Shown here piece by piece: positions 7,931 to 16,596 of a stretch of 64,000 bases of DNA. Every line of letters starts with the position of its first letter. Within the stretch, counting starts at the first letter, position 1. The notes under the pieces were generated by a model. That model did no database searches. It was not told the origin of the DNA and saw only the letters and a program-made list of their open reading frames with translations. The stretch lies in assembly GCA_963704155.1 (NCBI GenBank), contig CAVPHF010000036.1, forward strand, positions 9,572 through 73,571, written 5' to 3'. Origin of the DNA: Thiohalocapsa sp963704155. Its GTDB lineage: Bacteria; Pseudomonadota; Gammaproteobacteria; Chromatiales; Chromatiaceae. A program made the position numbers and the translations under genes.

Positions 7931-8090
7931 GGTGTTTCTCTTCGTAGAGCCTGTCGACCTGACGGGTTGGGCCTAGGGTTTGAGCGGGCGTTAACGGCGG
8001 GTCCGGCCGGGCGCCGACATTCTCCTGCAACCGCGATGCTGGTACCATCGGCGCCGTTTCGCTGTCATCTACGCGCCAAGGAGCAGTTAC

Positions 8091-8582
8091 ATGTCGAAGT
8101 TGTTGTACCAAGCCAATCCATCGGTCTGGAGGACGCATCCGTTCGGCACCCTGGTTGCGTTGCTCCTGGTACTAGCAGGCGCCTATGTTTCGATGACCGG
8201 CCATATTCCCTACCTGTCGGAACTGCTGCAAGGGGCCGCGCTTCCGGCATGGCTGGATCTGCGCTACCTGGGTTATGCCTTGATCGCGTTCGGGCTGCTG
8301 CGCCTGCTCGGATGGTGGCTTGCGGCGCGCTTCGACCATCTGGAGATTCGCGAGCGCGAGATCGTCTGGACGCACGGCTTTCTGAACAAGAACTACACCG
8401 AGACCAACATGGCCTCGATCCGCACGGTGCGCGTGCACCAGTCCTTGTTGCAGCGCATGCTGAATGCCGGGGATTTGGTGATCTACACCACCGGCGATTT
8501 GCCGGAGTTGTCCATCAAGGGGCTGCCGCGGCCGGCGGAGATCCGCGAGCACATCAAGCGCCAAAGTGGGGGCGAGGCGTGA
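8091..8582 (+). CDS. Membrane protein with bacterial PH (bPH2/DUF304) domain
   Basis: The 163-residue protein has two transmembrane helices (about residues 18-38 and 58-78), followed by a cytoplasmic domain beginning FDHLEIREREIVWTHGFLNKNYTETNM. This is the typical bPH2 pattern (short helix pair, then L-x-I-x-x-x-x-I-x-x-x-x-G). Such proteins (YdbS/YdbT type) have poorly defined envelope roles. The next gene starts within its stop codon (GTGA overlap), indicating co-translation. Confidence 0.85.
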   Translation: MSKLLYQANPSVWRTHPFGTLVALLLVLAGAYVSMTGHIPYLSELLQGAALPAWLDLRYLGYALIAFGLLRLLGWWLAARFDHLEIREREIVWTHGFLNKNYTETNMASIRTVRVHQSLLQRMLNAGDLVIYTTGDLPELSIKGLPRPAEIREHIKRQSGGEA

Positions 8583-9478
8583 AGCGGCCCGTGCTGGCGC
8601 CGGGAGTACGCGGCCAGGCCCTTGGTGTGGTCGGCGTGCTGCTGCTCGGCGGCGTGCTCGCGCTGTTGCCGGCCCTGGTCTCTGCAGGCACCGGTGCGCT
8701 GGACCGCATCAAGGTCGCCAAGACCATCACCATCGCCTACGCGCCCAATGCCTACCCGATCTCCTTCCGCGACGCGGACGGCGCACCGCGCGGCTATGCC
8801 GTCGAGCTGTGCCGGCGCGTTGTCGCCAGCGTGCAGCGCGACCTCGGGCTGGACGCGCTGGAGGTGGCCTGGATCGAGGGCAATACGCCGAGGCGGATCG
8901 CCGCGGTCGCCAACGGTGAGGCCGATATCGAGTGCGGCACCACCACCATGACGCTGGAGCGACAGCGGCAGGTCGACTTTTCCAACGTGGTTTTCGTCGA
9001 GTCCGGCGGCATCCTGGTCAAGTCCGATAGCGGCATCCGTGCGCTGTCGGACCTGGGCGGCAAGAAGCTCGGGGTGGTCCCGGAGACCACTACCGAGCGG
9101 CGCCTGCGTCCGGTATTGGAAGAGCGGTTGATCAACGCGCAACTGCTGCCGATCCGCGACGTGCTCGATGGCCGCGAGCGTTTGATGGCCGGCGAGCTGG
9201 ATGCGGTCGCCAGCGACCGCTTGCTGCTGATCGGGCAGGTGGCCGAGCAGGGCGACGCCGCGAAGTTCAGCATCCTGGAAGCCGATTTCTCGGTCGAGCC
9301 CTATGCGCTTGCGGTGCCACGGAATGACGCCGACTTCCGGCTGGCCGTGAACCGCGGTCTGGCACAGGTTTATCGAAGCGGCGAGGTCGACCGCATCTTC
9401 GAGCGTTGGTTCGGCGAGGACTCCGAGCCGACGCCCTTGCTGGAGACCATCTATTTCATCTACGGCTTTGCAGACTGA
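8579..9478 (+). CDS. Periplasmic amino-acid-type solute-binding protein (SBP_bac_3)
   Basis: GTG start overlapping the previous stop. The 299-residue product has a signal peptide (hydrophobic LLLGGVLALLPALVSAG) and the family-3 solute-binding fold: ITIAYAPNAYPISFRDADG, RGYAVELCRRVV, ADIECGTTTMTLERQRQVDFS, LGGKKLGVVPETT. It resembles glutamate/aspartate receptors (GltI type), which feed an ABC importer. No permease or ATPase genes are adjacent, so it may be an orphan receptor or have a signalling role. The coupling to a PH-domain protein is unusual. Confidence 0.88.
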   Translation: MKRPVLAPGVRGQALGVVGVLLLGGVLALLPALVSAGTGALDRIKVAKTITIAYAPNAYPISFRDADGAPRGYAVELCRRVVASVQRDLGLDALEVAWIEGNTPRRIAAVANGEADIECGTTTMTLERQRQVDFSNVVFVESGGILVKSDSGIRALSDLGGKKLGVVPETTTERRLRPVLEERLINAQLLPIRDVLDGRERLMAGELDAVASDRLLLIGQVAEQGDAAKFSILEADFSVEPYALAVPRNDADFRLAVNRGLAQVYRSGEVDRIFERWFGEDSEPTPLLETIYFIYGFAD

Positions 9479-9534
9479 GACCTGACGCAGCAGGCTTCGC
9501 CGCTTTTCCTAATTTGGGAGCTGTAAAGCCGCCC

Positions 9535-9915
9535 TCAGGCTCCGGGCTTAAGCGTCCATGATGCGCACCAGCCCTCGGCGGCAACGCGCTTTCCGGGGAA
9601 CAGTTGGCATGGCCGCCAATCGCCGGCGTCGGCTTGGACGAACAGACAGTTGATGCAGTTTTGCGCCTCTGGCGGCGCCCCTGGGCGGGCGGCCGCGGCG
9701 CGATCCGCCTGTGCCGCGTCATGTTTGTATTTCAGCGCGATCGCCGTCGGATCCGTCGCCTCGTCCACCTTCGGGAACTCCTCCCAGCCGGCCGGCGCCG
9801 GCGGTACCTGCGCGACGGCGCGGCCGACGAGTGTCATCAAGGGTACGGTTGCCAAGCCGCCCAGAATGGTCTTTACCGCGGTGCGGCGGCCTTTGTTTGC
9901 AGGTCGATCGGACAT
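9535..9915 (-). CDS. hip: High-potential iron-sulfur protein (HiPIP)
   Basis: The 126-residue precursor has a twin-arginine leader (GRRTAVKTILGG) and the four HiPIP cysteines: NCINC, PCQLFPGKRVAAEGWC and the trailing SW. HiPIP carries one [4Fe-4S](3+/2+) cluster. It is the usual soluble periplasmic electron donor to the photosynthetic reaction centre in purple bacteria, so it supports the proposed host group. It is the last gene of the minus-strand redox locus and could exchange electrons with the cytochrome or molybdoenzyme encoded upstream. GGAG precedes the ATG. Confidence 0.95.
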   Translation of the reverse strand: MSDRPANKGRRTAVKTILGGLATVPLMTLVGRAVAQVPPAPAGWEEFPKVDEATDPTAIALKYKHDAAQADRAAAARPGAPPEAQNCINCLFVQADAGDWRPCQLFPGKRVAAEGWCASWTLKPGA

Positions 9916-9995
9916 GTCGTTTCCTCCGGGATTGATGGTGTTATTGGGCTGTTATTGGAGTGGACGCGCCGGGCTGCGCCGCCGCTTGTTCGCGC

Positions 9996-10460
9996 TCATG
10001 GCGCGTTCGTTCCCCGATGCCGTTCCTTGCCGGTGTCACCGCTCATTCCGATTGGGCTATGCGGCTTCGGTTGGAAGTAGGCATCGCCGTCGGGCGTCAC
10101 TCGAAAGGAGCCGGTAATACCGCCCATTTCGCTCATGCTGACATCAGATGCCTCCATGCCGGTCGGCTGCAATATGATGCCCTGGGGAGTGACCCGGTAG
10201 GTCCCGTGCATTCCATTCAGGTCCTGCTTGATTTTGATCAAGGGGTAAAGGTAGGTGTCCCCAGTCTGATCGAGCCGGTACACGCCAGCCATGCCAGACA
10301 TTGCCTTCATTGCTTGTCGGGCCGTTAGGGTCTGCTGCGAGGGTTCATTGCCGACAGCCTTGATCTCCTCGGCGTATCCGTTCAGTGATGTCCCGAGCAA
10401 TAGACACCCGAAGAGATAGGGAATCCGAGACGGTGATTCTCTGGCGTTGTCGTCTGTCAT
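9996..10460 (-). CDS. Exported protein with three copies of the Y/F-R-x-TP-x-G motif
   Basis: I place the start at 10460 because GGAGAG lies just upstream; an in-frame TTG at 10535 is less likely. Signal peptide: IPYLFGCLLLGTSLNGYA. The mature part (about 124 residues) has three copies of one pattern: GVYRLDQTGDTYLYP, GTYRVTPQGIILQPTG and GSFRVTPDGDAYFQP. The last ~50 residues match the end of the neighbouring gene (GMHG..Y..TP.GI.L.P.G, then SM....G.TG..R.TP.G..YFQ), so the two are paralogues. No known domain recognised. Likely periplasmic or outer surface. Confidence 0.75.
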   Translation of the reverse strand: MTDDNARESPSRIPYLFGCLLLGTSLNGYAEEIKAVGNEPSQQTLTARQAMKAMSGMAGVYRLDQTGDTYLYPLIKIKQDLNGMHGTYRVTPQGIILQPTGMEASDVSMSEMGGITGSFRVTPDGDAYFQPKPHSPIGMSGDTGKERHRGTNAP

Positions 10461-10535
10461 AGCGCTCTCCGAGAGGTAACTGGATGGGTCATTCATGCAG
10501 GGACGTGAATCATCCTGGAAACAGTGATCAAGCAA

Positions 10536-11291
10536 TCACTGATCAAGCGACGGTTGTTCCGCGGTGTCCGAGATAATCTGGAAATAAATTTCACCAGAGG
10601 GTGTCAGTCGCAGCGTGCCGGTGAGGCCGTTCACTGCCTCCATGCTCATGGTCGTTGGCGCGAGACCGCGGGGATAAAGCATGATCCCCCGCGGTGTGCG
10701 CTGGTAGATTCCGTGCATACCAAGTGCATCCGGTTTCAGCTCGAAGCCCGCGGTGGGTCCTGGGACGCGGCGCGGGTTCGAGGTGGTTTCGATTGCCGCG
10801 GCCGGCGCCGCAGCCGGCTCGGACGCGCTTGCGGTGGAAGCTGCAACGGACTCCGGCCGATCGGTCTCCGGCTGCTGAGTCGCCGGCTCGGCAATCGGTT
10901 CGGGTCGATCGGCCTCTGACTCGGCAATGGGCTCGGCTGCTGCCTCGATCGGCCGTGCCACGGCGGACGCTGCGGGCGAATCCGCTGATGGCGTCTCCGT
11001 TGCTACTGGTGATGGCGTCTCCGTTGCCACTGGCGGTGGCGCGGCTGCTACCGGCGGCGGCGTGGCTAGGCTGACGCGTCCGATCGGCGCGATATTCTTG
11101 CCAACCTGCTCGGGCGTCTGCCGACCGATAGGGTCGCTCCCCGGGTTGAACACTAGGAGGTAGGCCGTCCCGACCACCAGGAAAGTGACCGTGACCTGGA
11201 GCAGGACGCGGCTGATGCCATCCGACAAACGACTCACGGCATTCGTCCTCCTGACGCGAGACAGGGGTCGAGTCGAGACCGCGGATGACAT
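10536..11291 (-). CDS. Membrane-anchored protein with Pro/Ala-rich stalk and TP-x-G motif module
   Basis: Start ATG at 11291; a TTG at 11324 overlaps the preceding gene and is less likely. One transmembrane helix (LLQVTVTFLVVGTAYLLVF, about residues 29-48) is followed by a long Ala/Pro/Glu-rich low-complexity stalk (about 75-165). A C-terminal module then contains GMHGIYQRTPRGIMLYPRG and GTLRLTPSGEIYFQ. The module is a close paralogue of the one in the gene at 9996-10460. The layout suggests a domain displayed on a flexible spacer in the periplasm. It follows the polyferredoxin gene by 25 bp, so it belongs to the same transcript. Confidence 0.72.
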   Translation of the reverse strand: MSSAVSTRPLSRVRRTNAVSRLSDGISRVLLQVTVTFLVVGTAYLLVFNPGSDPIGRQTPEQVGKNIAPIGRVSLATPPPVAAAPPPVATETPSPVATETPSADSPAASAVARPIEAAAEPIAESEADRPEPIAEPATQQPETDRPESVAASTASASEPAAAPAAAIETTSNPRRVPGPTAGFELKPDALGMHGIYQRTPRGIMLYPRGLAPTTMSMEAVNGLTGTLRLTPSGEIYFQIISDTAEQPSLDQ

Positions 11292-11316
11292 CGCGCCAAT
11301 GTTAGAAAAGTGCGCA

Positions 11317-12471
11317 TCAACCAAAGACCTGAAAGAGTCGTCGATGGTGGTTGGTCGATGCGCAAACTGGGCAGGTCATCGGGCGCTCCATGCCGCTGAC
11401 CCGGGGTACGTGAAAACCGAGGCCGCAGTAAGTGCAGCGGCCGCGGCGCAACGGCAAGACCGTCTGTGGCGATGCTTCGAGCCCGTGCAGCGACAGCGCC
11501 TCGGCGGTGCAGACGTCGGTGCACATGCCGCAGCCGGTGCAGCCGTCCGGCTGTAAGCGATAGGCGTCGGGCTCGGCACGAATAACATCGTGCGGGCAGA
11601 TACGGGCACAGGCGTCGCAGCCGCTGCAACGCTGGGGGTCGATCAGGGGTGCATGGAGGCACAGTCTGCCGAGTTGTTCGCCTGCGCTGACCGCGCTCCT
11701 TCGTTGGTCCGAGCACCGCTGGTCCGAGTTCGCTTGATACGAGCCTGCCTTAGGCGCGAGGCGTCCCGGCGGCACGAACTCGCGCCACCCGCTCGCATCT
11801 CGGCTCGACAAGTCGACCGCCGCATCGGCCGCCGACTGCACGCAGCCGCGCAGAAATGCGCGTCGACCGAGGCCGGAACCCCTGTGTTTCGCCTTGGCCG
11901 CGGCAAGCTCGCGTGCCCAATCACCTGGGCGTCGCTCCTGATAGTGCAACGGTTCATGTCCGCGATCCAGCAGCAGCGCGGCGACCTGCTCGCAGTGGTG
12001 TTGCGCGCTTGTTGCGGTGCCGCGCGGACAGCTTGTGCAGTCGCCCCGGCAGACGCTCAGGCGGCGGACACCCTGGTTGTACAACGCAAGCAGGGCATTG
12101 ACGCCGAGTCCGTGCAGGCACGGGAGGATGCCATCCTTGGTGTTGTCGATATCGGTGCCGATACCGGCACTCAAACCGGCTTGGTCACAGGCGGCAAAGG
12201 CGACGCCGGAGCCGTCTACGCGATAGCGCGGCGGTGAGAACCGCTCTTCAATGGCCCCTTCCGGACATGCCGGCGCGCAAAGCCCGCAGCCATCGCAGCG
12301 ATCGATGGCAATGCCGAGGCTGGCGTCGTCGATCACCCAGGCGCCTGTGGGACAGGCGTCGACGCAGGCGCGGCAGCGCGCCTGCTCCATTTGCGTATGC
12401 ACGCAACGTGCGGCATTGACCTCGGGCGGTAGCAGGTCTGCCGGGTCGGTCTCTCGCCAGGCGAGCGGCAT
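11317..12471 (-). CDS. Polyferredoxin (four [4Fe-4S] motifs) with C-terminal zinc-ribbon-like end
   Basis: The 384-residue soluble protein has an N-terminal NapF-like pair (CRACVDACPTGAWV and CDGCGLCAPACPEGAI), a Cys-rich middle (CRGDCTSCPRG), a further pair (CSGCDACARICPHDVI and CTGCGMCTDVCTAEAL), and a C-terminal CTYCGLGF...CPVC ribbon. A short RR segment (LGRRAFLRGC) is internal and not an export signal. It may mediate cytoplasmic electron supply or cluster insertion for the molybdoenzyme, as NapF does for NapA; this is inference from context. It starts 5 bp after the TorD-like gene. Confidence 0.85.
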   Translation of the reverse strand: MPLAWRETDPADLLPPEVNAARCVHTQMEQARCRACVDACPTGAWVIDDASLGIAIDRCDGCGLCAPACPEGAIEERFSPPRYRVDGSGVAFAACDQAGLSAGIGTDIDNTKDGILPCLHGLGVNALLALYNQGVRRLSVCRGDCTSCPRGTATSAQHHCEQVAALLLDRGHEPLHYQERRPGDWARELAAAKAKHRGSGLGRRAFLRGCVQSAADAAVDLSSRDASGWREFVPPGRLAPKAGSYQANSDQRCSDQRRSAVSAGEQLGRLCLHAPLIDPQRCSGCDACARICPHDVIRAEPDAYRLQPDGCTGCGMCTDVCTAEALSLHGLEASPQTVLPLRRGRCTYCGLGFHVPRVSGMERPMTCPVCASTNHHRRLFQVFG

Positions 12472-12476
12472 TGCGG

Positions 12477-13247
12477 TTACCAGCCGGGTGCCGCGCCGGG
12501 CACGAAGGGGCCTTCGGCGTCAAGTGTTGGAAAGTCCGCCGCGGTCAGCCGTGTCTCCAACTCCTCGGGCGCCGGTCGCGGGTACCCGAGCGGGTCCGCC
12601 AGCAGATCGCGCAGCTCTTGCAGGTAGGCGGCGGTGAGGAGTGCCAGACCGGCGTAGAAGCGGGTGTCGCAGCGCGTCGCCACGCGCTCGGCAAACTGAT
12701 CGATCCAGCGCAGCAAGTGCTCATCCAGGAAGTCCGCGGCCTCGGCCAGGTCCGCCTGCTCGGCCTCGCCGTTCATCAGGTGCGCCAGGAAGCGTAGTTC
12801 GTAGACCAGATGATCGTCGCTGCGTACGCGCCAGTCGGCCACGGCGATGCCATGGCGCCGGTAGCAGTTGCGTACCTGGAAGGTCGGCTGCTGCATGGTC
12901 AGATTGTCCTGATCCAGCCATACCGACTCGCAGGGCGATGCGCGCAGGCCGTAAGTCAGATAGATGTCGGCATAATCGGCGGCGAGCTGGTCCAGGGTCG
13001 CCTGGTGCAGATCCGTCGGCAGGTCCGTCAGGCCCTGGCGAAACAGGGCAAGCGCCTCGCTACCCCGTTTCCCGGTCATGCGCAGACCGAGCCAATCCTC
13101 ATAGCAGTGCTCCCACAGCGTCAGCAGCAACTCCCGATCGACCTCACGGTCGTGCAACAGGGCCAGCGTCAGCAGGTCCTCGCCAACCGCTGCGCGCAGG
13201 CGTTCGAGGCTGGTCGCCTCAACCATGGGTTGGACCACGGCGCTCAC
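12477..13247 (-). CDS. TorD/DmsD-family molybdoenzyme chaperone
   Basis: GTG start overlapping the stop of the ferredoxin-subunit gene (GTGA). The 256-residue all-helical protein has the TorD family signature: ADYADIYLTYGLRASPCESVWL, then MQQPTFQVRNCYRRHGI, then DDHLVYELRFLAHL. These chaperones bind the Tat leader of a specific molybdopterin enzyme and hold it until cofactor insertion; the obvious client is the product of 14014-16596. Slightly longer than E. coli TorD. Confidence 0.9.
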   Translation of the reverse strand: MSAVVQPMVEATSLERLRAAVGEDLLTLALLHDREVDRELLLTLWEHCYEDWLGLRMTGKRGSEALALFRQGLTDLPTDLHQATLDQLAADYADIYLTYGLRASPCESVWLDQDNLTMQQPTFQVRNCYRRHGIAVADWRVRSDDHLVYELRFLAHLMNGEAEQADLAEAADFLDEHLLRWIDQFAERVATRCDTRFYAGLALLTAAYLQELRDLLADPLGYPRPAPEELETRLTAADFPTLDAEGPFVPGAAPGW

Positions 13248-13912
13248 TTGTCCACCCGCCCTTTGCTGTGGGCAATGAACACGATCGAGGGATCGGTGAG
13301 CTCCGGGTCGGCAAAGCTCTTCACCGCGCGCACGGGTTCATCGTTTGGTCCAATGGCGAGCGTGGCGTAGCGATTCTCGCGCAGCAGGTTGATGGGGCCG
13401 ACGTCCAGCACGCGCATCATGCAGGCCATGACGCAATAGGGCTTACGGCCGGCCTCGATCTCGTCGACACAGAGGTTGCACTTGGAAACGATGTTCTGCT
13501 CCGGGATGAACTGGGGGGCGCCGTAGGGGCAGGTGGCCTCGCAACGCCGGCAGCCGATGCAGAGGGTGGAGTCGATGTCGACGATGCCGTTGTCCTTTCG
13601 CTTCCAGATGGCGCCGGTCGGACAGGCCGGCAGGCAGGCAGGCTCGGCGCAATGGTTGCAGGACAAATTGACCTTGTACGCATAGACGTCGGGGTAGGTG
13701 CCGCCCTCGGTATAGAGCACGCGCCGAAACCGCGGGCCGGCTGGAAGGCCATTCTTGTCCTTGCAAGCGATCTCGCAGGCCCGACAGCCGATGCAGTCGA
13801 CATTGTTGTGCACGAAGCCGAGCTGCTGCTCCGGCACCACGGGGGTATAGACCTCCCGTTTGCGCCGCTTGATGGCCTCCTTGATCGTTGCCTGGTCTTG
13901 TTGTTCAGCCAT
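13244..13912 (-). CDS. Four-cluster ferredoxin subunit of a molybdoenzyme (DmsB/PhsB-like)
   Basis: The 222-residue protein carries four [4Fe-4S] motifs in the order usual for DmsB-type beta subunits: CIGCRACEIAC, CNHCAEPACLPACP, CIGCRRCEATCP, and a split last one (CNLCVDEIEAGRKPYC..AC). It lacks its own signal peptide and would be co-exported with the alpha subunit. It lies 101 bp after the catalytic gene; that gap holds a GC-rich hairpin (GCGGGC...GCCCGC). There is no NrfD/DmsC-type membrane anchor anywhere in the locus, which sets it apart from standard DMSO or thiosulfate reductases. Confidence 0.92.
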   Translation of the reverse strand: MAEQQDQATIKEAIKRRKREVYTPVVPEQQLGFVHNNVDCIGCRACEIACKDKNGLPAGPRFRRVLYTEGGTYPDVYAYKVNLSCNHCAEPACLPACPTGAIWKRKDNGIVDIDSTLCIGCRRCEATCPYGAPQFIPEQNIVSKCNLCVDEIEAGRKPYCVMACMMRVLDVGPINLLRENRYATLAIGPNDEPVRAVKSFADPELTDPSIVFIAHSKGRVDK

Positions 13913-14013
13913 GGGTCTGATCCTCTGCAGCCGTTACCGTGAAGCCCGATGCCCTTGTGACCGCTGGCGGGCCTGAGCACGCCCGTGCCCGCGCAGTGGC
14001 ATGATGGATCAAG

Positions 14014-16596
14014 TCACAGCTCGCGCCGGAACACGTGCGCGCGCGAGGTTGCGAGCCTGTCCCAGCCTGGCCTGTGCTCCAGCTTGCTGATGCGGATGTC
14101 GCACAGCACGGTGTTGTAGGCGAAGGCACCGGCCGGGCTCGGTTCGTCGAGCGTCAACATATCGGCATTGCCGGAACGGTCGACGCCGTTCTCGTCGAGG
14201 TCCAGCCAGGCCCCCTCGTGCAGCACCAGGACGCCGGGCATGCAGCGCTCGGTGACATAGGCGGGCACGACGACGCGCCCACGGTCATTCCACAGCTCGA
14301 CGGTGTCGCCGGTCTTGATGCCGAGCCGCTTGGCGTCGGAGGCATTGATGGTGACCTCCTGTTCGTAGGTCTCGCGCAGCCAGCTGCAGTTGTTGAAGAT
14401 AGAGTGCGTGCGCCAGCGGGGGTGCGGCGAGATCATGTGGAACGGGTACTTCGCCGTCTTCGGGCTGTTCAGCGATTCCCAGGGCTCGATCCACTTGGGG
14501 ATAGATGGGATGTGATAGCCGTACATGGTCCGCCTCCAGTCCGAGATCTGCGCCAGCTGAGACGACAGGATCTCGATCTTGCCCGAGGGCGTGTCGAACG
14601 CCTTGCCTTGCTCGATTTGGTCGCGGAAGGCGACGTGCGGCTTGTCCAGGATGAACTTGTAGATGCCGCGCTGCTTGAACTCATCCCAAGGCATGTCCAC
14701 GTGCTGGTGCGGCATGACTTTGCCCTCCCACCAGGTGCGCAGGTAGGCCTCGTCGACCGCGTCCGGATTCTCGAAATAGCTTCGGTCTGCCTTCGGATTG
14801 TAGGTCTGGCCGAAACGATCGCCCATGCCGGTCTTCCAGCCGATGCGGTAGGCGAGCTCGGTGAAGATCTGGAAGTCACTCTTCGACTCGCCCATCGGCT
14901 CGATGACCTTGGGGCGATGGATGTAGTAGTGACCCTTGTACCAGGGCAGGGCGACGTCGTGGCGCTCGAAGTGGGTCGCCACCGGCAGCAGCACGTCGGC
15001 GTATAGGCCGGAGGGCGTGATGGTGGAGTCCATGCATACCACCAGCTCCATCTTCTCCATGGCCTGGATTTCTTTGTTGATGTTGGTCAGCTGGTTGAAC
15101 CAGTCCGAGCCCTGCCAGAAGATGCCCTTGATGTTGGGAATCTTGCCGTCGAGCTCATCCTCGCGTGGCCAAAGCCCGATCTCCTCGCGGCTGACATTGG
15201 GATAGTTGAGCACACAGTGCGCCCAACGGTCGGACTTGATCGCCGCAAACCAGATGTTGGCGAATTGGTCGTACGGGTAGGCCACCGCCTCCGCATGCCA
15301 GGCCTTGCCAACTCCCTCGGCCGATCCGCCGAGCACGCCGATGTTGCCGGTCATTGCCTGTAGTGCCGCCGCCATGCGGTTGTACTGCTCGCCGTAGGCG
15401 TTGCGTCCCGGCGCCCAGGACGCCTTGAGCGCCGCAGGCTTGGTGCCGGCATACATGTGCGCCAGCTTGCGGATGTCTTCTGCCGACACGCCGCAGATCT
15501 CTGCCGCCCATTCCGGCGACTTCGGCTGACCGTCATAGGCACCGAGGATATAGTCGCGGAAGTTCTCTTGGCCGTTGGCGCTGCCGGAGGCCCACACCGG
15601 CATGGTGCCGGCGTCCATGCCCTGACAGAAGCGATTGATAAACGCCTGATCCTGCAGATTATTGGTGAAGATGTAGTGGGCCATGCCCGCCATCATCGCC
15701 GCATCCGTGTTCGGCTTGATTGGAATCCACCAGGCGTCATAGACCGCCGCGGAATCGGTGTACTGCGGGTCCACGAGCACGAACTTGCAGCCGCGCTGCT
15801 TGGCCAGACGCATGTAGTAGAAGGTGTTGCCGCCATGGAAGGTGTAGGCCGGGTTCCAGCCCCACATGATCATCAGCTTGCTGTGGGCGAAGGCATCGTC
15901 CTCGTTGCCGTCTTCGATGGTGCCGAAGGTCCAGCGCGAGCTGGCGGTCGTGCCCTGATAGGATGGCACCGACCAGGAACTGGTGCGGCAGCTGAACATG
16001 CCGAGGAAGCGCCCGAGCAGCCCTTCTATCTGGTCAGACTTGTGCAGAACACCGTAGGAGGCGCCGGCATAGCTCTGGTCCAGCAGGGCGGTGGCGCCGT
16101 ACTTCTGCTTGATCTCGATCATCTTGTCGGCGACATAGTTCAGGGCTTCATCCCAGCTGATGCGCTTGAACTTGCCCTCGCCGCGCTTTCCGACCCGGCC
16201 CATCGGATACAACAGACGCTCCGGTGAGTACAGCCGCTGTCGATAGGAACGTCCGCGCAGGCAGCCGCGGACCTGCGGCTCTTCCTCGGTGTCCTTGCCG
16301 AAGAACCCGTCGCGCTGATAGCGTCCGTCGTCGGTGGAGATGCGCACGATGACATCGCCCTGCTTGTGCGCCACCAGCATATGGCGCGAGCCGCAGTTAT
16401 GGGCGCAGCTGGTGACGACAGTGGTGAGATCGTCGTCACGCGGATAGGGCTCGTAGGCAAAGGCCTTGGCGTCGTCGGTCTTGAGCAGGCCGCCGGCACC
16501 GAGTGCCGCCGCGCCGGCCGCGGTCGACTTCAAGAAACCCCGACGGGACAGATTCAAATGTGCGTCGAGGAAGGAGAAATCGTCTCGCGTCTTCAT
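14014..16596 (-). CDS. Tat-exported DmsA-like molybdopterin oxidoreductase, catalytic subunit
   Basis: The start is ATG at 16596, overlapping the cytochrome stop (ATGA). 860 residues. Tat leader: LSRRGFLKSTAAGAAALGAGG. The family landmarks are VRGCLRGRSYRQRLYSPERL, GEGKFKRISWDEAL, SKLMIMWGWNPAYT, the DPQYTDSA dinucleotide-binding region, and a C-terminal molydopterin-binding domain (TINASDAKRLGIKTGDTVEL). Overall it is closest to DMSO reductase A subunits. The N-terminal cluster motif is C-x3-C-x3-H rather than C-x3-C-x3-C, with the fourth Cys in CLRGR. The substrate cannot be inferred; candidates include S-oxides, N-oxides and oxyanions. It is co-transcribed with a pentahaem cytochrome, ferredoxin subunit and TorD chaperone. 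Confidence 0.93.
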   Translation of the reverse strand: MKTRDDFSFLDAHLNLSRRGFLKSTAAGAAALGAGGLLKTDDAKAFAYEPYPRDDDLTTVVTSCAHNCGSRHMLVAHKQGDVIVRISTDDGRYQRDGFFGKDTEEEPQVRGCLRGRSYRQRLYSPERLLYPMGRVGKRGEGKFKRISWDEALNYVADKMIEIKQKYGATALLDQSYAGASYGVLHKSDQIEGLLGRFLGMFSCRTSSWSVPSYQGTTASSRWTFGTIEDGNEDDAFAHSKLMIMWGWNPAYTFHGGNTFYYMRLAKQRGCKFVLVDPQYTDSAAVYDAWWIPIKPNTDAAMMAGMAHYIFTNNLQDQAFINRFCQGMDAGTMPVWASGSANGQENFRDYILGAYDGQPKSPEWAAEICGVSAEDIRKLAHMYAGTKPAALKASWAPGRNAYGEQYNRMAAALQAMTGNIGVLGGSAEGVGKAWHAEAVAYPYDQFANIWFAAIKSDRWAHCVLNYPNVSREEIGLWPREDELDGKIPNIKGIFWQGSDWFNQLTNINKEIQAMEKMELVVCMDSTITPSGLYADVLLPVATHFERHDVALPWYKGHYYIHRPKVIEPMGESKSDFQIFTELAYRIGWKTGMGDRFGQTYNPKADRSYFENPDAVDEAYLRTWWEGKVMPHQHVDMPWDEFKQRGIYKFILDKPHVAFRDQIEQGKAFDTPSGKIEILSSQLAQISDWRRTMYGYHIPSIPKWIEPWESLNSPKTAKYPFHMISPHPRWRTHSIFNNCSWLRETYEQEVTINASDAKRLGIKTGDTVELWNDRGRVVVPAYVTERCMPGVLVLHEGAWLDLDENGVDRSGNADMLTLDEPSPAGAFAYNTVLCDIRISKLEHRPGWDRLATSRAHVFRREL

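Noticed and set aside
11590..12237. 215-codon plus-strand frame opposite the polyferredoxin
   Set aside because: Antisense shadow of Cys-motif-bearing coding sequence.
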